DNA from: Methanocalculus taiwanensis
GTDB lineage: Archaea > Halobacteriota > Methanomicrobia > Methanomicrobiales > Methanocorpusculaceae
Direction: 5' to 3'
DNA length: 64,000 nt
Assembly: GCF_024372745.1 (NCBI RefSeq)
Contig: NZ_VOTZ01000002.1
Location: forward strand, 62,001-126,000
This document shows, one piece after another, positions 43,511 through 52,683 of this stretch. The stretch's first letter is position 1, and the number at the start of each line of letters is the position of its first letter. The position numbers were made by a program, and so were the translations under genes. The notes under the pieces were generated by a model. That model searched no databases. It was not told where the DNA came from and saw nothing but the letters and a program-made list of their open reading frames with translations.

Positions 43511-44155
43511 ATGACAACTGTCCTGATCGTCTATTATTCACTATTTGGCCATGTCCACAGAATGGCAGAAGCTATTGCGGAAGGAGTCCGCCTTGGAGGA
43601 GGAGAGCCTATTCTCCGCCGCGTGCCAGAAACCCTGCCTGAAGAGGTGATTGAAAAAATGGGAGCCTCGGATTTTCTGGAAGAGTTCTCAAAAATTCCTC
43701 TCTGCACTCGTGAAGATCTGACTGATGCAGATGCAATCATCTTCGGCACACCTACCCGGTTTGGGAATATGTGCGGCCAGATGCGACAGTTCCTTGATGC
43801 AACTGGAGGCCTCTGGCAGAGAAACGTGCTTCTTGGCAAAGTGGGAAGCGCCTTTACCAGCTCGGGAACCCAGCACGGGGGGCAGGAGTCAACACTCCTC
43901 TCAACCCACATCACTCTCCTCCATCATGGCATGGTGATTGCCGGACTTCCCTATGGCTTTTCCGGCCAGACACGGAACGATGAGCTCACTGGCTGTTCGC
44001 CATATGGTGCATCAACAATAGCAGGAGGGGCCAATGAGCGCTGGCCTTCAGAAAATGAGCGTGCCGGTGCCTGCTGGCAGGGGAAATATGTTGCAATTCT
44101 TGCGAGGAGGCTTTCAGAGGATTATGGGGCGATGAGAGAAGAGCTTGGGGTTTAA
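43511..44155 (+). CDS. wrbA: WrbA-like NAD(P)H:quinone oxidoreductase
   Basis: 214-aa flavodoxin-fold protein that reduces quinones or other two-electron acceptors with FMN. VLIVYYSLFGHVHRMAEAIAEG at the N-terminus is the FMN phosphate loop; FGTPTRFGNMCGQMRQFLDATGGLW and the GTQHGGQESTLLST segment are WrbA signatures. Probably protects against oxygen or redox cycling. Single gene. Confidence 0.93.
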   Translation: MTTVLIVYYSLFGHVHRMAEAIAEGVRLGGGEPILRRVPETLPEEVIEKMGASDFLEEFSKIPLCTREDLTDADAIIFGTPTRFGNMCGQMRQFLDATGGLWQRNVLLGKVGSAFTSSGTQHGGQESTLLSTHITLLHHGMVIAGLPYGFSGQTRNDELTGCSPYGASTIAGGANERWPSENERAGACWQGKYVAILARRLSEDYGAMREELGV

Positions 44156-44265
44156 CTCTTGTCTAATAATCCCTTTTCCATCAGAATTTGTTAACTCTTC
44201 TCCATATCTCTGACAGGTGGAAAACACAAGGAGACTCCTGATTTTCCGGATGCCACATCTTACCA

Positions 44266-45006
44266 CTATTTTTTCTTCTTCCCGACCGTTGCCAGGTAGA
44301 TAACAAACTCCTCCACCCCGTCTGCCCCGATAATCCGTGCCATTTCCTCATCATCAAATGCCCCTATTGCACATGTTCCGCAGCCGATCTCCTCTCCTGC
44401 AAGGTAGAGATTCTGGCAGATATGGCCGGCATCGAGGTGGACAAGCCGGTATGCCCGTTCGCTATACCGCCAGCTCATGCGATAGATGATACATGACCAG
44501 ATGAACGTAACAGCAGATGATCTGACAAACGGCTGTCCAAGACAGGCAGCCATTACATTGTCTGTGATACCAGAAACGGTATCGATCTCAAGCAGTTCGT
44601 GGGAGAAGGCAAGATACCGGTACAGGCCGGGTGTAAGTCCCTCCACACGGTTGATCAGGAGGTAGGTCTCACATGCGTGACGGCCACCGGCTGATGGAAC
44701 GGTCCGGAGAGTAAAGTAGGGTGCCCTGCTATCCATAATCCCCTGGGTTGACCAGAGAAGGTATGCAAGCTCCTTCTGTGTCAGTGCTTTTTGGGAATAG
44801 GTGCGTATTGAACGGCGGCTTTCGATAAGATCAAGAAGATTGTGTTCGGGAAGGAAGACCTGATCTGCCGGTTGTAACCGGATACGTATTCCATCATGAG
44901 GATATGGTTTTTCGAGGGGAGGGGGTGTTTCACCCATCTGCTGATCTGAGGGTGTCAGATGCAAATACCGGGTCTTCTCCATGAATTGTCTGCCAATAAA
45001 CTGCAT
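44266..45006 (-). CDS. SagB-type nitroreductase-family dehydrogenase
   Basis: 246-aa FMN-dependent oxidoreductase of the SagB/ThcOx family: IESRRSIRTYSQKALTQKELAYLLW (FMN Arg/Ser loop), TVPSAGGRHACETYLLIN, and LDAGHICQNLYLAGEEIGCG. SagB enzymes oxidise azolines in peptide natural products, but no cyclodehydratase or precursor peptide is seen here, and stand-alone archaeal members have unknown substrates. The C-terminus ends VGKKKK. Converges with wrbA. Confidence 0.87.
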   Translation of the reverse strand: MQFIGRQFMEKTRYLHLTPSDQQMGETPPPLEKPYPHDGIRIRLQPADQVFLPEHNLLDLIESRRSIRTYSQKALTQKELAYLLWSTQGIMDSRAPYFTLRTVPSAGGRHACETYLLINRVEGLTPGLYRYLAFSHELLEIDTVSGITDNVMAACLGQPFVRSSAVTFIWSCIIYRMSWRYSERAYRLVHLDAGHICQNLYLAGEEIGCGTCAIGAFDDEEMARIIGADGVEEFVIYLATVGKKKK

Positions 45007-45089
45007 ACCGTTTCAATGGTTAGCGAGGATGATGAAGTATTCGATGAGGAATACATAATAGAAGAAGAATTAATACAGAATAACTCCTC

Positions 45090-47255
45090 ATGCTGAATAT
45101 GCCGGCCGATCCAAATCTCATTTCAGCTCTCTATATTGAAGATGATAATGCCTTGCGGCAGATATACAGGAAATTAATAGAAGAAGATGGCGATATTATT
45201 GTCGCAACTGCACGTAATGAGGAAGTAAAAGAGCTCCTTGAGACATTTCACTTTGATGTTATTATATCAGAGTATCAGCTGACAGGTAACGAAGGAACAG
45301 GAATACTTCGTCATTTGAAACAGAAAGAAGACAAAACGCCATGTATCATTCTTTCAAGCCACAATGATACCGATATGATCATTCAGGCTTATAATCAGGG
45401 GGCAGTTGATTATATCCGGAAGTCGGAGAATCCGGCCAGCATAGCTGTCATTATAAAGAACAGGATCAGAGATGCTGCATTGAAGAGAAGGAGGGAGAGG
45501 GATGTTGAAACAAACAGACGCCTCCTTCAGGCCACGCTTGATGCCATACCAGATATTATCGGCATTCAGACACCCGATCACAAAATTGTCTATTATAATC
45601 AGGCTGGATACTCATTTCTTAATATGAGACCTGAGGAGGTGAAAGGCAGACATTGTTATGAGTTAATCGGACGCGCCCGACAGTGTGATATCTGTGCGAC
45701 AGAGAAGGCTCTTTGGTCAAAGAAACTTGAGCGAGTGGAAAAATACATTTCTGAGCTGGATGCATATCTGGATTGCAGATCCTACCCGGTTCTTGATGAT
45801 GATTCTGAGGTGATCTTCATCATTGAGCAACTCACTGATATAACCGAAAGAAAACGTGCTGAAGAGGAGATCAGGGCACTCTCCACCGAATACGAGACGG
45901 TCTTTAATGGAACACAGGATTGCATATTCCTGATAAGGGTGACTGATGATGGAGAGTTCCGGTTCATCCGCAACAATCTCGCACATGAGACTGCAACCGG
46001 ACTAACCACAGAGACATTACACGAAAAGACACCGGAAGAGCTTCTGGGTAAACAGGCTGGATCGGTTATATCAGCGAACTACCAGCGGTGTCTCGAAACA
46101 AACGGCCCGATCATCTATGAAGAGACACTCAACCTTCCAGCAGGTGAAAAGACATGGGAGACACTCCTGACACCTGTTATCCGGGATGGAAGAGTTACGC
46201 ATATCGTTGGATCGAGCAGGGATATTACGAATCAGAAGCGAATCGAGATGGAGCTTCGATTGAGTGAGGAACGCTATCGTGACTTCTTCGATAATGCAAA
46301 TGTGATGATCCAGAGTGTGGATGAAGAGGGTCATTTTATCTTTATTAACAAGACATGGAAAGAGAAGATGGGTTATTCAGATAAGGAGATTGAGAACCTT
46401 TCACTCTTTGATATCATTCATCCTGATTCTTTGGATCATTGCCAGAGCACATTTCAGGAGGTGCTCTCAGGAAAAGCTGTAAACGGAGTTCAGGCGGCAT
46501 TTCTCACAAAAGATCGGCGTCCGATCCAAATCGAAGGAAATGTGAATTCATTTGTCTATAATGGAAAAAGAAGAACCAGAGGCATTTTTCACGATATCAC
46601 CGAGCGAAAAATTGCTGAGGAAGCCGTTCGAATAGCGAACAAAAAGCTCCAACTCCTCTCCAGTATCACCAGGCATGACATACTCAATGAGGTTATGGTA
46701 CTACTTGGCAATCTGGATTTTGCAGAAGAGACCAGTAATGATACTGAGGTGGAGAAATACCTGGCCAGGGCAGGCGAAGCAGGCAGAACAATACAGCGCC
46801 ATATCGAGTTTACCCGCCTCTATGAGAACCTTGGTGTCAGTGAGCCGGAATGGCAGGAACTTACCGCACTCATTCCGAAATCAAAGGGTCCGGTAACAAT
46901 CACGAATAACTGCACCAGTCTCTCCCTCTTTGGAGATTCGATGCTTGAAAGGGTTTTTTCAAACCTTCTTGATAATACCATTCGCCATGGAGAGCATGCT
47001 ACCGCCGTGACAATTGACTGCCGCCGGAGCGATGATGGGCTTCATCTGATATGGCGAGATAACGGGGCCGGGATCGAGGAGAATCTAAAAGAGACCATAT
47101 TTAAACGTGGATTTGGTAAAAATACCGGTTTTGGACTCTTCCTCTCCCGTGAGATCCTCGCTATCACCGGAATAACCATGAGGGAGACGGGTACTCCCGG
47201 TGAAGGGGCGCAGTTTGAGATACTTATTCCAAAAGAGGCATATAACTTCAATTAA
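45090..47255 (+). CDS. REC-PAS-PAS-PAS histidine kinase with Glu at the receiver phosphosite
   Basis: 721-aa cytoplasmic sensor kinase. Residues 10-130 form a receiver domain with acidic pocket YIEDDN (17-19), switch Ser in ILSSHND and Lys in YIRKS. The phospho-acceptor position reads VIISEYQL, so it is Glu61, not Asp. Three PAS domains follow (about 150-265, 270-390, 395-515), the first with CDICATEK. The H box is ITRHDILNEVMVLLGNL (His near 530), the N box LLDNTIRHG and the G box DNGAGIEENL. Many Methanomicrobiales kinases share this RHDILN type. No membrane segment, and no separate response regulator adjacent. Confidence 0.9.
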   Translation: MLNMPADPNLISALYIEDDNALRQIYRKLIEEDGDIIVATARNEEVKELLETFHFDVIISEYQLTGNEGTGILRHLKQKEDKTPCIILSSHNDTDMIIQAYNQGAVDYIRKSENPASIAVIIKNRIRDAALKRRRERDVETNRRLLQATLDAIPDIIGIQTPDHKIVYYNQAGYSFLNMRPEEVKGRHCYELIGRARQCDICATEKALWSKKLERVEKYISELDAYLDCRSYPVLDDDSEVIFIIEQLTDITERKRAEEEIRALSTEYETVFNGTQDCIFLIRVTDDGEFRFIRNNLAHETATGLTTETLHEKTPEELLGKQAGSVISANYQRCLETNGPIIYEETLNLPAGEKTWETLLTPVIRDGRVTHIVGSSRDITNQKRIEMELRLSEERYRDFFDNANVMIQSVDEEGHFIFINKTWKEKMGYSDKEIENLSLFDIIHPDSLDHCQSTFQEVLSGKAVNGVQAAFLTKDRRPIQIEGNVNSFVYNGKRRTRGIFHDITERKIAEEAVRIANKKLQLLSSITRHDILNEVMVLLGNLDFAEETSNDTEVEKYLARAGEAGRTIQRHIEFTRLYENLGVSEPEWQELTALIPKSKGPVTITNNCTSLSLFGDSMLERVFSNLLDNTIRHGEHATAVTIDCRRSDDGLHLIWRDNGAGIEENLKETIFKRGFGKNTGFGLFLSREILAITGITMRETGTPGEGAQFEILIPKEAYNFN

Positions 47256-47307
47256 AACGATTGTTTGGGAGAGAAAAGAGATCTTTCCCATTCTCCATGC
47301 GACGTAT

Positions 47308-48102
47308 CTATTTTACGGGTGAGAACTCAACAGACCAGCTGCCGTCACAGACGATGTTGAAGAGATAATTGTCGCCTTCTTTGATTGTAACCGGAACCGT
47401 TGTTGCATAATCCCCGACATAGAGTTCAAAGTCGTCATTTCGTAGCCCATGGAATGCTAACGGTGCCACTAAGTCACCATCCATAAGCATAGTGCCATTA
47501 TAATCCATCAGTTCCACACTGATGACGGTCATATTCTCACCCTTGATTTGACAGCTATAATTTCCAGCAGGAATCATGAAGAAGGGGGTTGCTGTGTTGC
47601 CGATACCAGAAAATGTCTGAGGCGGGATCCCATTGATCATCTTCGGGACACCGAAGTGAAGTGTCCATGGAGCCAGCTGGCTGACTTCAACTGTTGTATT
47701 GGCATCCTCAGAAAGCATAAATGCATATGTCCAGCGGTAATTCCCGTCAATGATAGCATCAGGTCGAACTTCAGCAGTATAATTACCTTCAACCATAATG
47801 TCATCTTTCTCGCTTGAAATAGAGACTTTTGATGCAACAGGCTCTGATCCATCCGTCTTCTCAATTTCGAATGTCAAGAGGTGTACACCGGATGAAAGGG
47901 GCATTACAGTTTTCTGATCTCCGGCTCCAGAGAAATAAACAGCACCATCATTTGGGGGTTCTGCCCTCGGTGTTGGGGTTGGGGTGGCTGTTCCAGGCTG
48001 AGCCTGTTGATTCGTCTCCTCGCCAACACAACCTGCAAAAACTGTACATCCAGTCAAAAGGAGGAAAAATGCCAGATAAAAAGTAAATACACGTCTATCC
48101 AT
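47308..48102 (-). CDS. Predicted surface lipoprotein, unknown function
   Basis: 264 residues. The N-terminus is a signal peptide ending in the lipobox VFAGC (Cys25), preceded by another possible one, LLTGC (Cys19). A Thr/Pro-rich linker (TATPTPTPRAEPP) follows, as in many archaeal cell-surface proteins. The rest looks like two beta-sandwich repeats (HLLTFEIEKTDG and PFFMIPAGNYSCQI), each about 100 residues. Family not recognised. Start taken at ATG 48102; a longer in-frame form would put 25 polar residues before the signal. Converges on the kinase gene. Confidence 0.8.
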   Translation of the reverse strand: MDRRVFTFYLAFFLLLTGCTVFAGCVGEETNQQAQPGTATPTPTPRAEPPNDGAVYFSGAGDQKTVMPLSSGVHLLTFEIEKTDGSEPVASKVSISSEKDDIMVEGNYTAEVRPDAIIDGNYRWTYAFMLSEDANTTVEVSQLAPWTLHFGVPKMINGIPPQTFSGIGNTATPFFMIPAGNYSCQIKGENMTVISVELMDYNGTMLMDGDLVAPLAFHGLRNDDFELYVGDYATTVPVTIKEGDNYLFNIVCDGSWSVEFSPVK

Positions 48103-48189
48103 AGAAATATAATACTCAATTGAGCTATATACAGATTTCTCTTGGACACCGCGAGAGGTTTCATAGTATATGAGCATCCTTTATCCGGT

Positions 48190-50223
48190 ATGGCAAACCG
48201 GCTTGTAGATGAGAAGAGTCCCTATCTCCGTCAGCATGCAGAGAATCCTGTTGAATGGCACCCGTTCTCTGATGAGGCATTTGAGAAGGCACGGGAAGCG
48301 GATATTCCGGTCTTTCTTTCAGTAGGATATTCAACCTGCCACTGGTGCCATGTTATGAACAGGGAGTCGTTCTCTAGTCAGCAGGTGGCAGAGGCACTCT
48401 CAGGCAGGTTTATTGCGGTAAAGGTGGATCGTGAGGAGCGTCCCGATATTGATCGGATAGCAATGATCTCCTGCCAGCTGATGACTGGCGGCGGTGGCTG
48501 GCCACTCACCCTTGTCCTCACTCCGGATAAGCGCCCATTCTTTGCCGGGACATATATTCCGAAAGAGCCCCGTTATGGAAGTGCCGGGCTTCTCCAGATC
48601 CTTGATCGAATCTGGGAGCTCTGGCATGAGAGACGGGATGAGGCAGAACGCCTTGGCAGGCGTGTCGAAGAGGCGGTGCAGTCGTACCTGGCAGGGGATA
48701 TCCTGGTGCCGGAGATGACAGACCTAATCGATGATCCCCTGGATACTGCATATGCTGCCCTTCTGACTTCATTTGATCAGGAATATGGCGGTTTTGGAGA
48801 GCGAATGAAGTTCCCCTCACCCCATCTCATCTCGTTTCTGCTTCGATATGGTGGAGTCGCCAGGATTCATGATGCGACAGAGATGGCCCAAAAAACACTC
48901 CATACAATGAGAAAGGGGAGTATAAACGATCAGATTGGGGGAGGTTTTCACCGGTACACAACTGACCGCCAATGGATGATACCCCACTATGAGAAGATGG
49001 CAACCGATCAGGCCCTTCTTCTGCATGCGTTTTCGGAGGGGTACCGGATCACCGGCGATCCCCTCCTGAAAGCAGAGGCGCTCCGTATTGCCGCATACAT
49101 CAGATCCGATCTCACCTCACCTGAAGGTCTATTCTATACAGCAGAGGATGCCGAGAGCGGAGGTGAGGAAGGGGCTTTCTATCTCTGGTCAAAAAAGGAG
49201 ATTCGATCACTCTTCAATCATGATGATGGAAAACAAGCCTGTGATCTCCTGCTTGGAGATGCAAGTGAGACCGAGAGAAGACCACTGGCGCTTCATTTGG
49301 ATGCTGTCGATCCAATATGGCTGAAGAGGGTGAGAGAAACGTTTGCCGATGCCCGTAAACGCCGCTCCCGCCCATTCCGTGACGAGAAGATCCTCCTCGA
49401 TACAAATGCAATGATCATCGGCGCCCTTGCGGGTGCCGGATTCCGGATGAATGAACCTGACCTGATTCAAATGGCCACGGAGGCATATTCCACTATTCAG
49501 ATTGTGATCAATGAATCAGATGAAGCTCTTTTCCACGCCAGAATGAATGGGTCTATCATATCTCCTGCATTTCTGCCAGATTACGCTGAGATGATTGCTG
49601 CTTCAATAGAGCTCCATCAGGCAACACAGAATACAGAGTATCTCCTCAAGGCTATCAGCTATACAGAGGCGGTTGTTTCCCTCTTTTACAACCCGGATGG
49701 CAGCTGGTTCTGGTTTGAGGAGGAGGGACATGCCCTCTTCCGGACACGTGATACAGAGGATTCTGCGGGGCCTTCCGGGAATGCCGTCATGCTGCACAAC
49801 CTTCTCCTCCTTTATCGGATCACCGGTAATCAGGAGTTCGGAGATATAGCTCATGCCATCATGGGACGTATACGTCCGGCTCTCCTGCACCATCCGCAGG
49901 CATATATTCACAGTATCAGTTCATTGTTTCATCTCTCTTCTGCTGCTCTTGATATCATCACAACAGGTAGCCCGAAGGTCTTCTCCGAAGCGATACGATC
50001 CTCACAGAACCCTCTCATCACTCATCTGCATCTCTCCCCGGATGTGCGATCATCGGCTGAAATACTGCCAAAAGTAATGGATTTTTCACAAGATTCCATA
50101 GAGCCGACCGCATACCCCTGTAGGGTGGGATCATGCCTCCCCCTGATCACCAACCCAGAAGAGCTGAAAATGCTGCTTGACTCTGCATTTTACCGGCATT
50201 CGCAACAGAAGCAGCTGGACTGA
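48190..50223 (+). CDS. DUF255 thioredoxin-like protein (YyaL/SPATA20 family)
   Basis: 677-aa protein. It opens NRLVDEKSPYLRQHAENPVEW, the family hallmark, then the thioredoxin-fold motif YSTCHWCHVM, with FAGTYIPKE after it. The remainder resembles a six-hairpin (alpha/alpha)6 barrel like N-acylglucosamine epimerases (GGGFHRYTTDRQW, PHYEKMATDQALLLHAFSE). Function unproven; a redox or sugar-related role has been suggested for the family. I start at ATG 48190, where similarity begins; a TTG at 48142 adds unrelated residues. Confidence 0.92.
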   Translation: MANRLVDEKSPYLRQHAENPVEWHPFSDEAFEKAREADIPVFLSVGYSTCHWCHVMNRESFSSQQVAEALSGRFIAVKVDREERPDIDRIAMISCQLMTGGGGWPLTLVLTPDKRPFFAGTYIPKEPRYGSAGLLQILDRIWELWHERRDEAERLGRRVEEAVQSYLAGDILVPEMTDLIDDPLDTAYAALLTSFDQEYGGFGERMKFPSPHLISFLLRYGGVARIHDATEMAQKTLHTMRKGSINDQIGGGFHRYTTDRQWMIPHYEKMATDQALLLHAFSEGYRITGDPLLKAEALRIAAYIRSDLTSPEGLFYTAEDAESGGEEGAFYLWSKKEIRSLFNHDDGKQACDLLLGDASETERRPLALHLDAVDPIWLKRVRETFADARKRRSRPFRDEKILLDTNAMIIGALAGAGFRMNEPDLIQMATEAYSTIQIVINESDEALFHARMNGSIISPAFLPDYAEMIAASIELHQATQNTEYLLKAISYTEAVVSLFYNPDGSWFWFEEEGHALFRTRDTEDSAGPSGNAVMLHNLLLLYRITGNQEFGDIAHAIMGRIRPALLHHPQAYIHSISSLFHLSSAALDIITTGSPKVFSEAIRSSQNPLITHLHLSPDVRSSAEILPKVMDFSQDSIEPTAYPCRVGSCLPLITNPEELKMLLDSAFYRHSQQKQLD

Positions 50224-50262
50224 TTCGAAGGTTTCAATAATGACAGCATCTAAGTGTTCCCT

Positions 50263-50580
50263 ATGATAACAGACGAAAAGAAGGGGCGGTTTGTACAGGG
50301 TAGATTTGTCATCGATGAAGAGCCGGACACCGAACCTGCCCATTCAGAAAAGGCCGAAGAGACGAAGACAAAAAAACCGACAATTGAAGACCTGATACAG
50401 TTAACCTCAAAGAATGTCGAGATGACGATTGAAAGTGTCGTTATACTGGGTAAAAAGCTCTTTCTCACACAAGAAGGGCGTGATCATATTGAGGCTAAGA
50501 CCCGGAAGATAGGAGACGATCTCCAGAAGACTGTAGGTGAGATTGCTGAGGCTGCAAAAAAGGCAATCGAGAAGAAATAA
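50263..50580 (+). CDS. Conserved hypothetical acidic/helical protein
   Basis: 105 residues, highly charged. An N-terminal KKGRFVQGRFVIDEEP segment is followed by a low-complexity acidic linker and two amphipathic helices (IEDLIQLTSKNVEMTIES and RKIGDDLQKTVGEIAEAAKK) that could form a coiled coil. No enzyme motif. I recognise the RFVQGRFV-type start from other methanogen hypothetical proteins but know no function. ATG 50263 chosen over GTG 50254. Confidence 0.68.
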   Translation: MITDEKKGRFVQGRFVIDEEPDTEPAHSEKAEETKTKKPTIEDLIQLTSKNVEMTIESVVILGKKLFLTQEGRDHIEAKTRKIGDDLQKTVGEIAEAAKKAIEKK

Positions 50581-50666
50581 TAGGATAATCATAAATGATG
50601 TGGTTTATTCAGGGATGATCTTTTATAGTCCTGGATTCAATAATTATTTGCAGAACCTACAACTGC

Positions 50667-50867
50667 ATGAGATATACAATGGAAGGAAGAAATTTTGGCG
50701 GCCGGGGTAACTTCGGCGGCCCAAGAAGATTTGATGGTCCTCGTGAGATGTCAAAGGCAATCTGTTCAGATTGCGGTTGCGAATGTGAAGTCCCTTTCAA
50801 GCCAACAGAGGGCAGGCCAGTCTATTGCCGTGACTGCCTCCCAAAGCACCGGAAACCCCGGTTCTAA
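50667..50867 (+). CDS. C-x2-C...C-x2-C zinc-knuckle protein, copy 1
   Basis: 66 residues. A Gly/Arg-rich N-terminus (GGRGNFGGPRRFDGPREM) resembles RGG nucleic-acid-binding tails, followed by CSDCGCECEVPF and 17 residues later YCRDCLPKHRK: a likely zinc ribbon with a C-x2-C-x17-C-x2-C layout. Such proteins are common in methanogens and probably bind nucleic acid, but have no proven role. Two ATG starts are possible (50667 and 50679). A TATA-like TTTATAG lies about 45 bases upstream, and T7 follows the stop. Nearly identical to the second copy (3 of 66 residues differ). Confidence 0.85.
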   Translation: MRYTMEGRNFGGRGNFGGPRRFDGPREMSKAICSDCGCECEVPFKPTEGRPVYCRDCLPKHRKPRF

Positions 50868-50869
50868 CC

Positions 50870-50876
50870 TTTTTTT
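50870..50876 (+). terminator. Oligo-T terminator after zinc-knuckle copy 1
   Basis: Seven T immediately after the stop codon. Confidence 0.5.
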
Positions 50877-51041
50877 CTGGCACTATTGCTGCCTCAATAA
50901 ATTATTAACATTCTGACTGAATGTTATTGAAGCATAATCCTCAGCATATTCTTACGATAAATGCACCGGATTTGAGTGTTTTCGTATGAGGGTTTTTTAT
51001 ACTAAAATAACCAATATTATTTGCAGAACTAAAAAAGCTGC

Positions 51042-51242
51042 ATGAGCTATACAATGGAAGGAAGAAATTTTGGCGGCCGGGGTAATTTCGGCGGCCCAAG
51101 AAGATTTGATGGTCCTCGTGAGATGTCAAAAGCAGTCTGCGCAGACTGTGGTTGCGAATGTGAAGTCCCCTTTAAGCCAACAGAGGGCAGACCGGTCTAT
51201 TGCCGTGACTGCCTTCCAAAGCACCGGAAACCCCGGTTCTAA
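51042..51242 (+). CDS. C-x2-C...C-x2-C zinc-knuckle protein, copy 2
   Basis: 66 residues, differing from copy 1 only at residues 2 (Ser for Arg), 32 (Val for Ile) and 34 (Ala for Ser). All four zinc Cys and the Gly/Arg-rich tail are kept. Its own TATA-like TTTTTTATACT is about 45 bases before the ATG, matching the spacing of copy 1, and a T8 run follows the stop. Each copy therefore seems to be an independent, strongly expressed small transcription unit. Confidence 0.85.
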   Translation: MSYTMEGRNFGGRGNFGGPRRFDGPREMSKAVCADCGCECEVPFKPTEGRPVYCRDCLPKHRKPRF

Positions 51243-51245
51243 TAC

Positions 51246-51253
51246 TTTTTTTT
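51246..51253 (+). terminator. Oligo-T terminator after zinc-knuckle copy 2
   Basis: Eight T, four bases after the stop codon. Confidence 0.5.
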
Positions 51254-51396
51254 AATTAATCCGTGATAGATGCGCGGAACCTGTTTCAGACAGATAGTGC
51301 AATTGATCCTTTTCCATTCCAAAGATTTCCGGTGAAAACCATAAACACCTTGCCTACAGAGATCATATATATTCTCTTCAGAAGAGGGTGGAATAC

Positions 51397-52674
51397 GTGC
51401 TTGATATAAAATTCATACGGTCAGAGCCGGATATTGTCAGGGCAGATTTGATCAAAAGAAATGATCAGGAGAAACTTGCCTGGGTTGATGAACTGTTAGA
51501 AACCGACAGGAAAGTCCGGGAACTGAAGGTTGAGATCGATCAGCTTCGCCAGAGAAGAAACACCATCTCTCGTGATATTAATGCCGAGCGGAAAGCCGGC
51601 CATGATACATCGGCGCTGTTGGAAGAGGCAAAGTCACTCCCAGATAAGATAAAAGAACTCGACTCGGTAAAAAATGATGCAGAAGAGAAGGTCAGGTACT
51701 ACCTGATGCGACTCCCGAATATTCTCGATGAGACTGTTCCCGTCGGCATTGATGAGAGCGGAAATGTTGAGATACGGCAGGTCGGAGCAAAACGGGATTT
51801 TGCATTTCCTATTAAAAATCATGGCCAGCTCGCTGTTGAGAAAGGCTGGGCTGATTTTGAACGGGCAGCACGGGCATCAGGTGCCGGTTTCTCGTACCTG
51901 AAGGGAAGCCTTGCACTCCTTGATATGGCACTCCAGAGATATGCAATCGATCTCCTGGTAAACAAGGGCTTTACACCGGTTATCCCCCCGTATATGATGA
52001 ACCGCACATCCTATGAAGGCGTAACCGATCTCTCCGATTTTGAGGATGTGATGTATAAGATCGAAGATTCTGATTCATACCTGATCGCAACGAGCGAACA
52101 CCCCATTTGTGCGATGTACCAGAACGAGATCTTTGAAGAAAAGACCCTCCCCCTCAAGCTGGCAGGCCTGTCCCCCTGTTTCAGGAAGGAGATCGGGTCG
52201 CATGGCATCGATACAAAAGGGCTCTTCCGGGTCCACCAGTTCCATAAAGTCGAACAGTTTGTCTTCTGTAAGCCGGATGACTCGCCCCGCCTCCATGAGG
52301 AGCTCCTTGCCAATGCTGAAGAGCTCTATACAAACCTCGGGCTCCCCTACCATGTCGTTCTCATATGTACAGGCGACATTGGAACAGTTGCTGCCAAGAA
52401 GTATGATATCGAGGTATGGATGCCGCGGGAAGAGGCATACCGGGAAGTTGTGTCCTGTTCAAACTGCACATCATACCAGGCTGTCCGACTTGGTATGAGG
52501 ATGCGTGATCCTGACGATTTCGAGACGAAATACCATATTCATACCCTCAACTCAACTGAGGTTGCAACCTCGAGGACTATCCGTGCCATCCTGGAAAATT
52601 ACCAGTATGAAGACGGATCTGTTGAAATTCCGGAAGTTCTCAGACCATACATGAATGATCGTGAGTTCCTCTGA
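51397..52674 (+). CDS. serS: Seryl-tRNA synthetase, bacterial type
   Basis: 425-aa class II SerRS. The N-terminal long coiled-coil tRNA-binding arm is visible (residues 25-100, VRELKVEIDQLRQRRNTISRD region). Motif 2 is SPCFRKEIGSHG with KGLFRVHQFHKVEQF; motif 3 is NSTEVATSRTIRAILEN. It is not the divergent methanogenic-type SerRS, which some methanogens carry. Start taken at GTG 51397 (LDIKFIRSEPD, as in other SerRS), with a purine-rich AGAGGGTGG upstream; GTG 51388 would add three residues. Confidence 0.95.
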   Translation: MLDIKFIRSEPDIVRADLIKRNDQEKLAWVDELLETDRKVRELKVEIDQLRQRRNTISRDINAERKAGHDTSALLEEAKSLPDKIKELDSVKNDAEEKVRYYLMRLPNILDETVPVGIDESGNVEIRQVGAKRDFAFPIKNHGQLAVEKGWADFERAARASGAGFSYLKGSLALLDMALQRYAIDLLVNKGFTPVIPPYMMNRTSYEGVTDLSDFEDVMYKIEDSDSYLIATSEHPICAMYQNEIFEEKTLPLKLAGLSPCFRKEIGSHGIDTKGLFRVHQFHKVEQFVFCKPDDSPRLHEELLANAEELYTNLGLPYHVVLICTGDIGTVAAKKYDIEVWMPREEAYREVVSCSNCTSYQAVRLGMRMRDPDDFETKYHIHTLNSTEVATSRTIRAILENYQYEDGSVEIPEVLRPYMNDREFL

Positions 52675-52683
52675 TTCACCTTC

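Larger units (their letters stand above)
50643..50876 (+). repeat. Tandem duplication, unit 1 (promoter-proximal leader, gene, terminator)
   Basis: The unit starts with ATTATTTGCAGAAC (50643-50656), contains the first 66-aa zinc-knuckle gene and ends in a T run. Unit 2 at 51016-51253 repeats the same order with few base changes in the gene. Confidence 0.85.
51016..51253 (+). repeat. Tandem duplication, unit 2
   Basis: Begins with the same ATTATTTGCAGAAC (51016-51029), keeps the GCATGAG-x-TATACAATGG start region, the gene and a following T run. The 140 bases between the units are unlike each other, so the gene and its proximal leader were copied or kept conserved. Confidence 0.85.
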
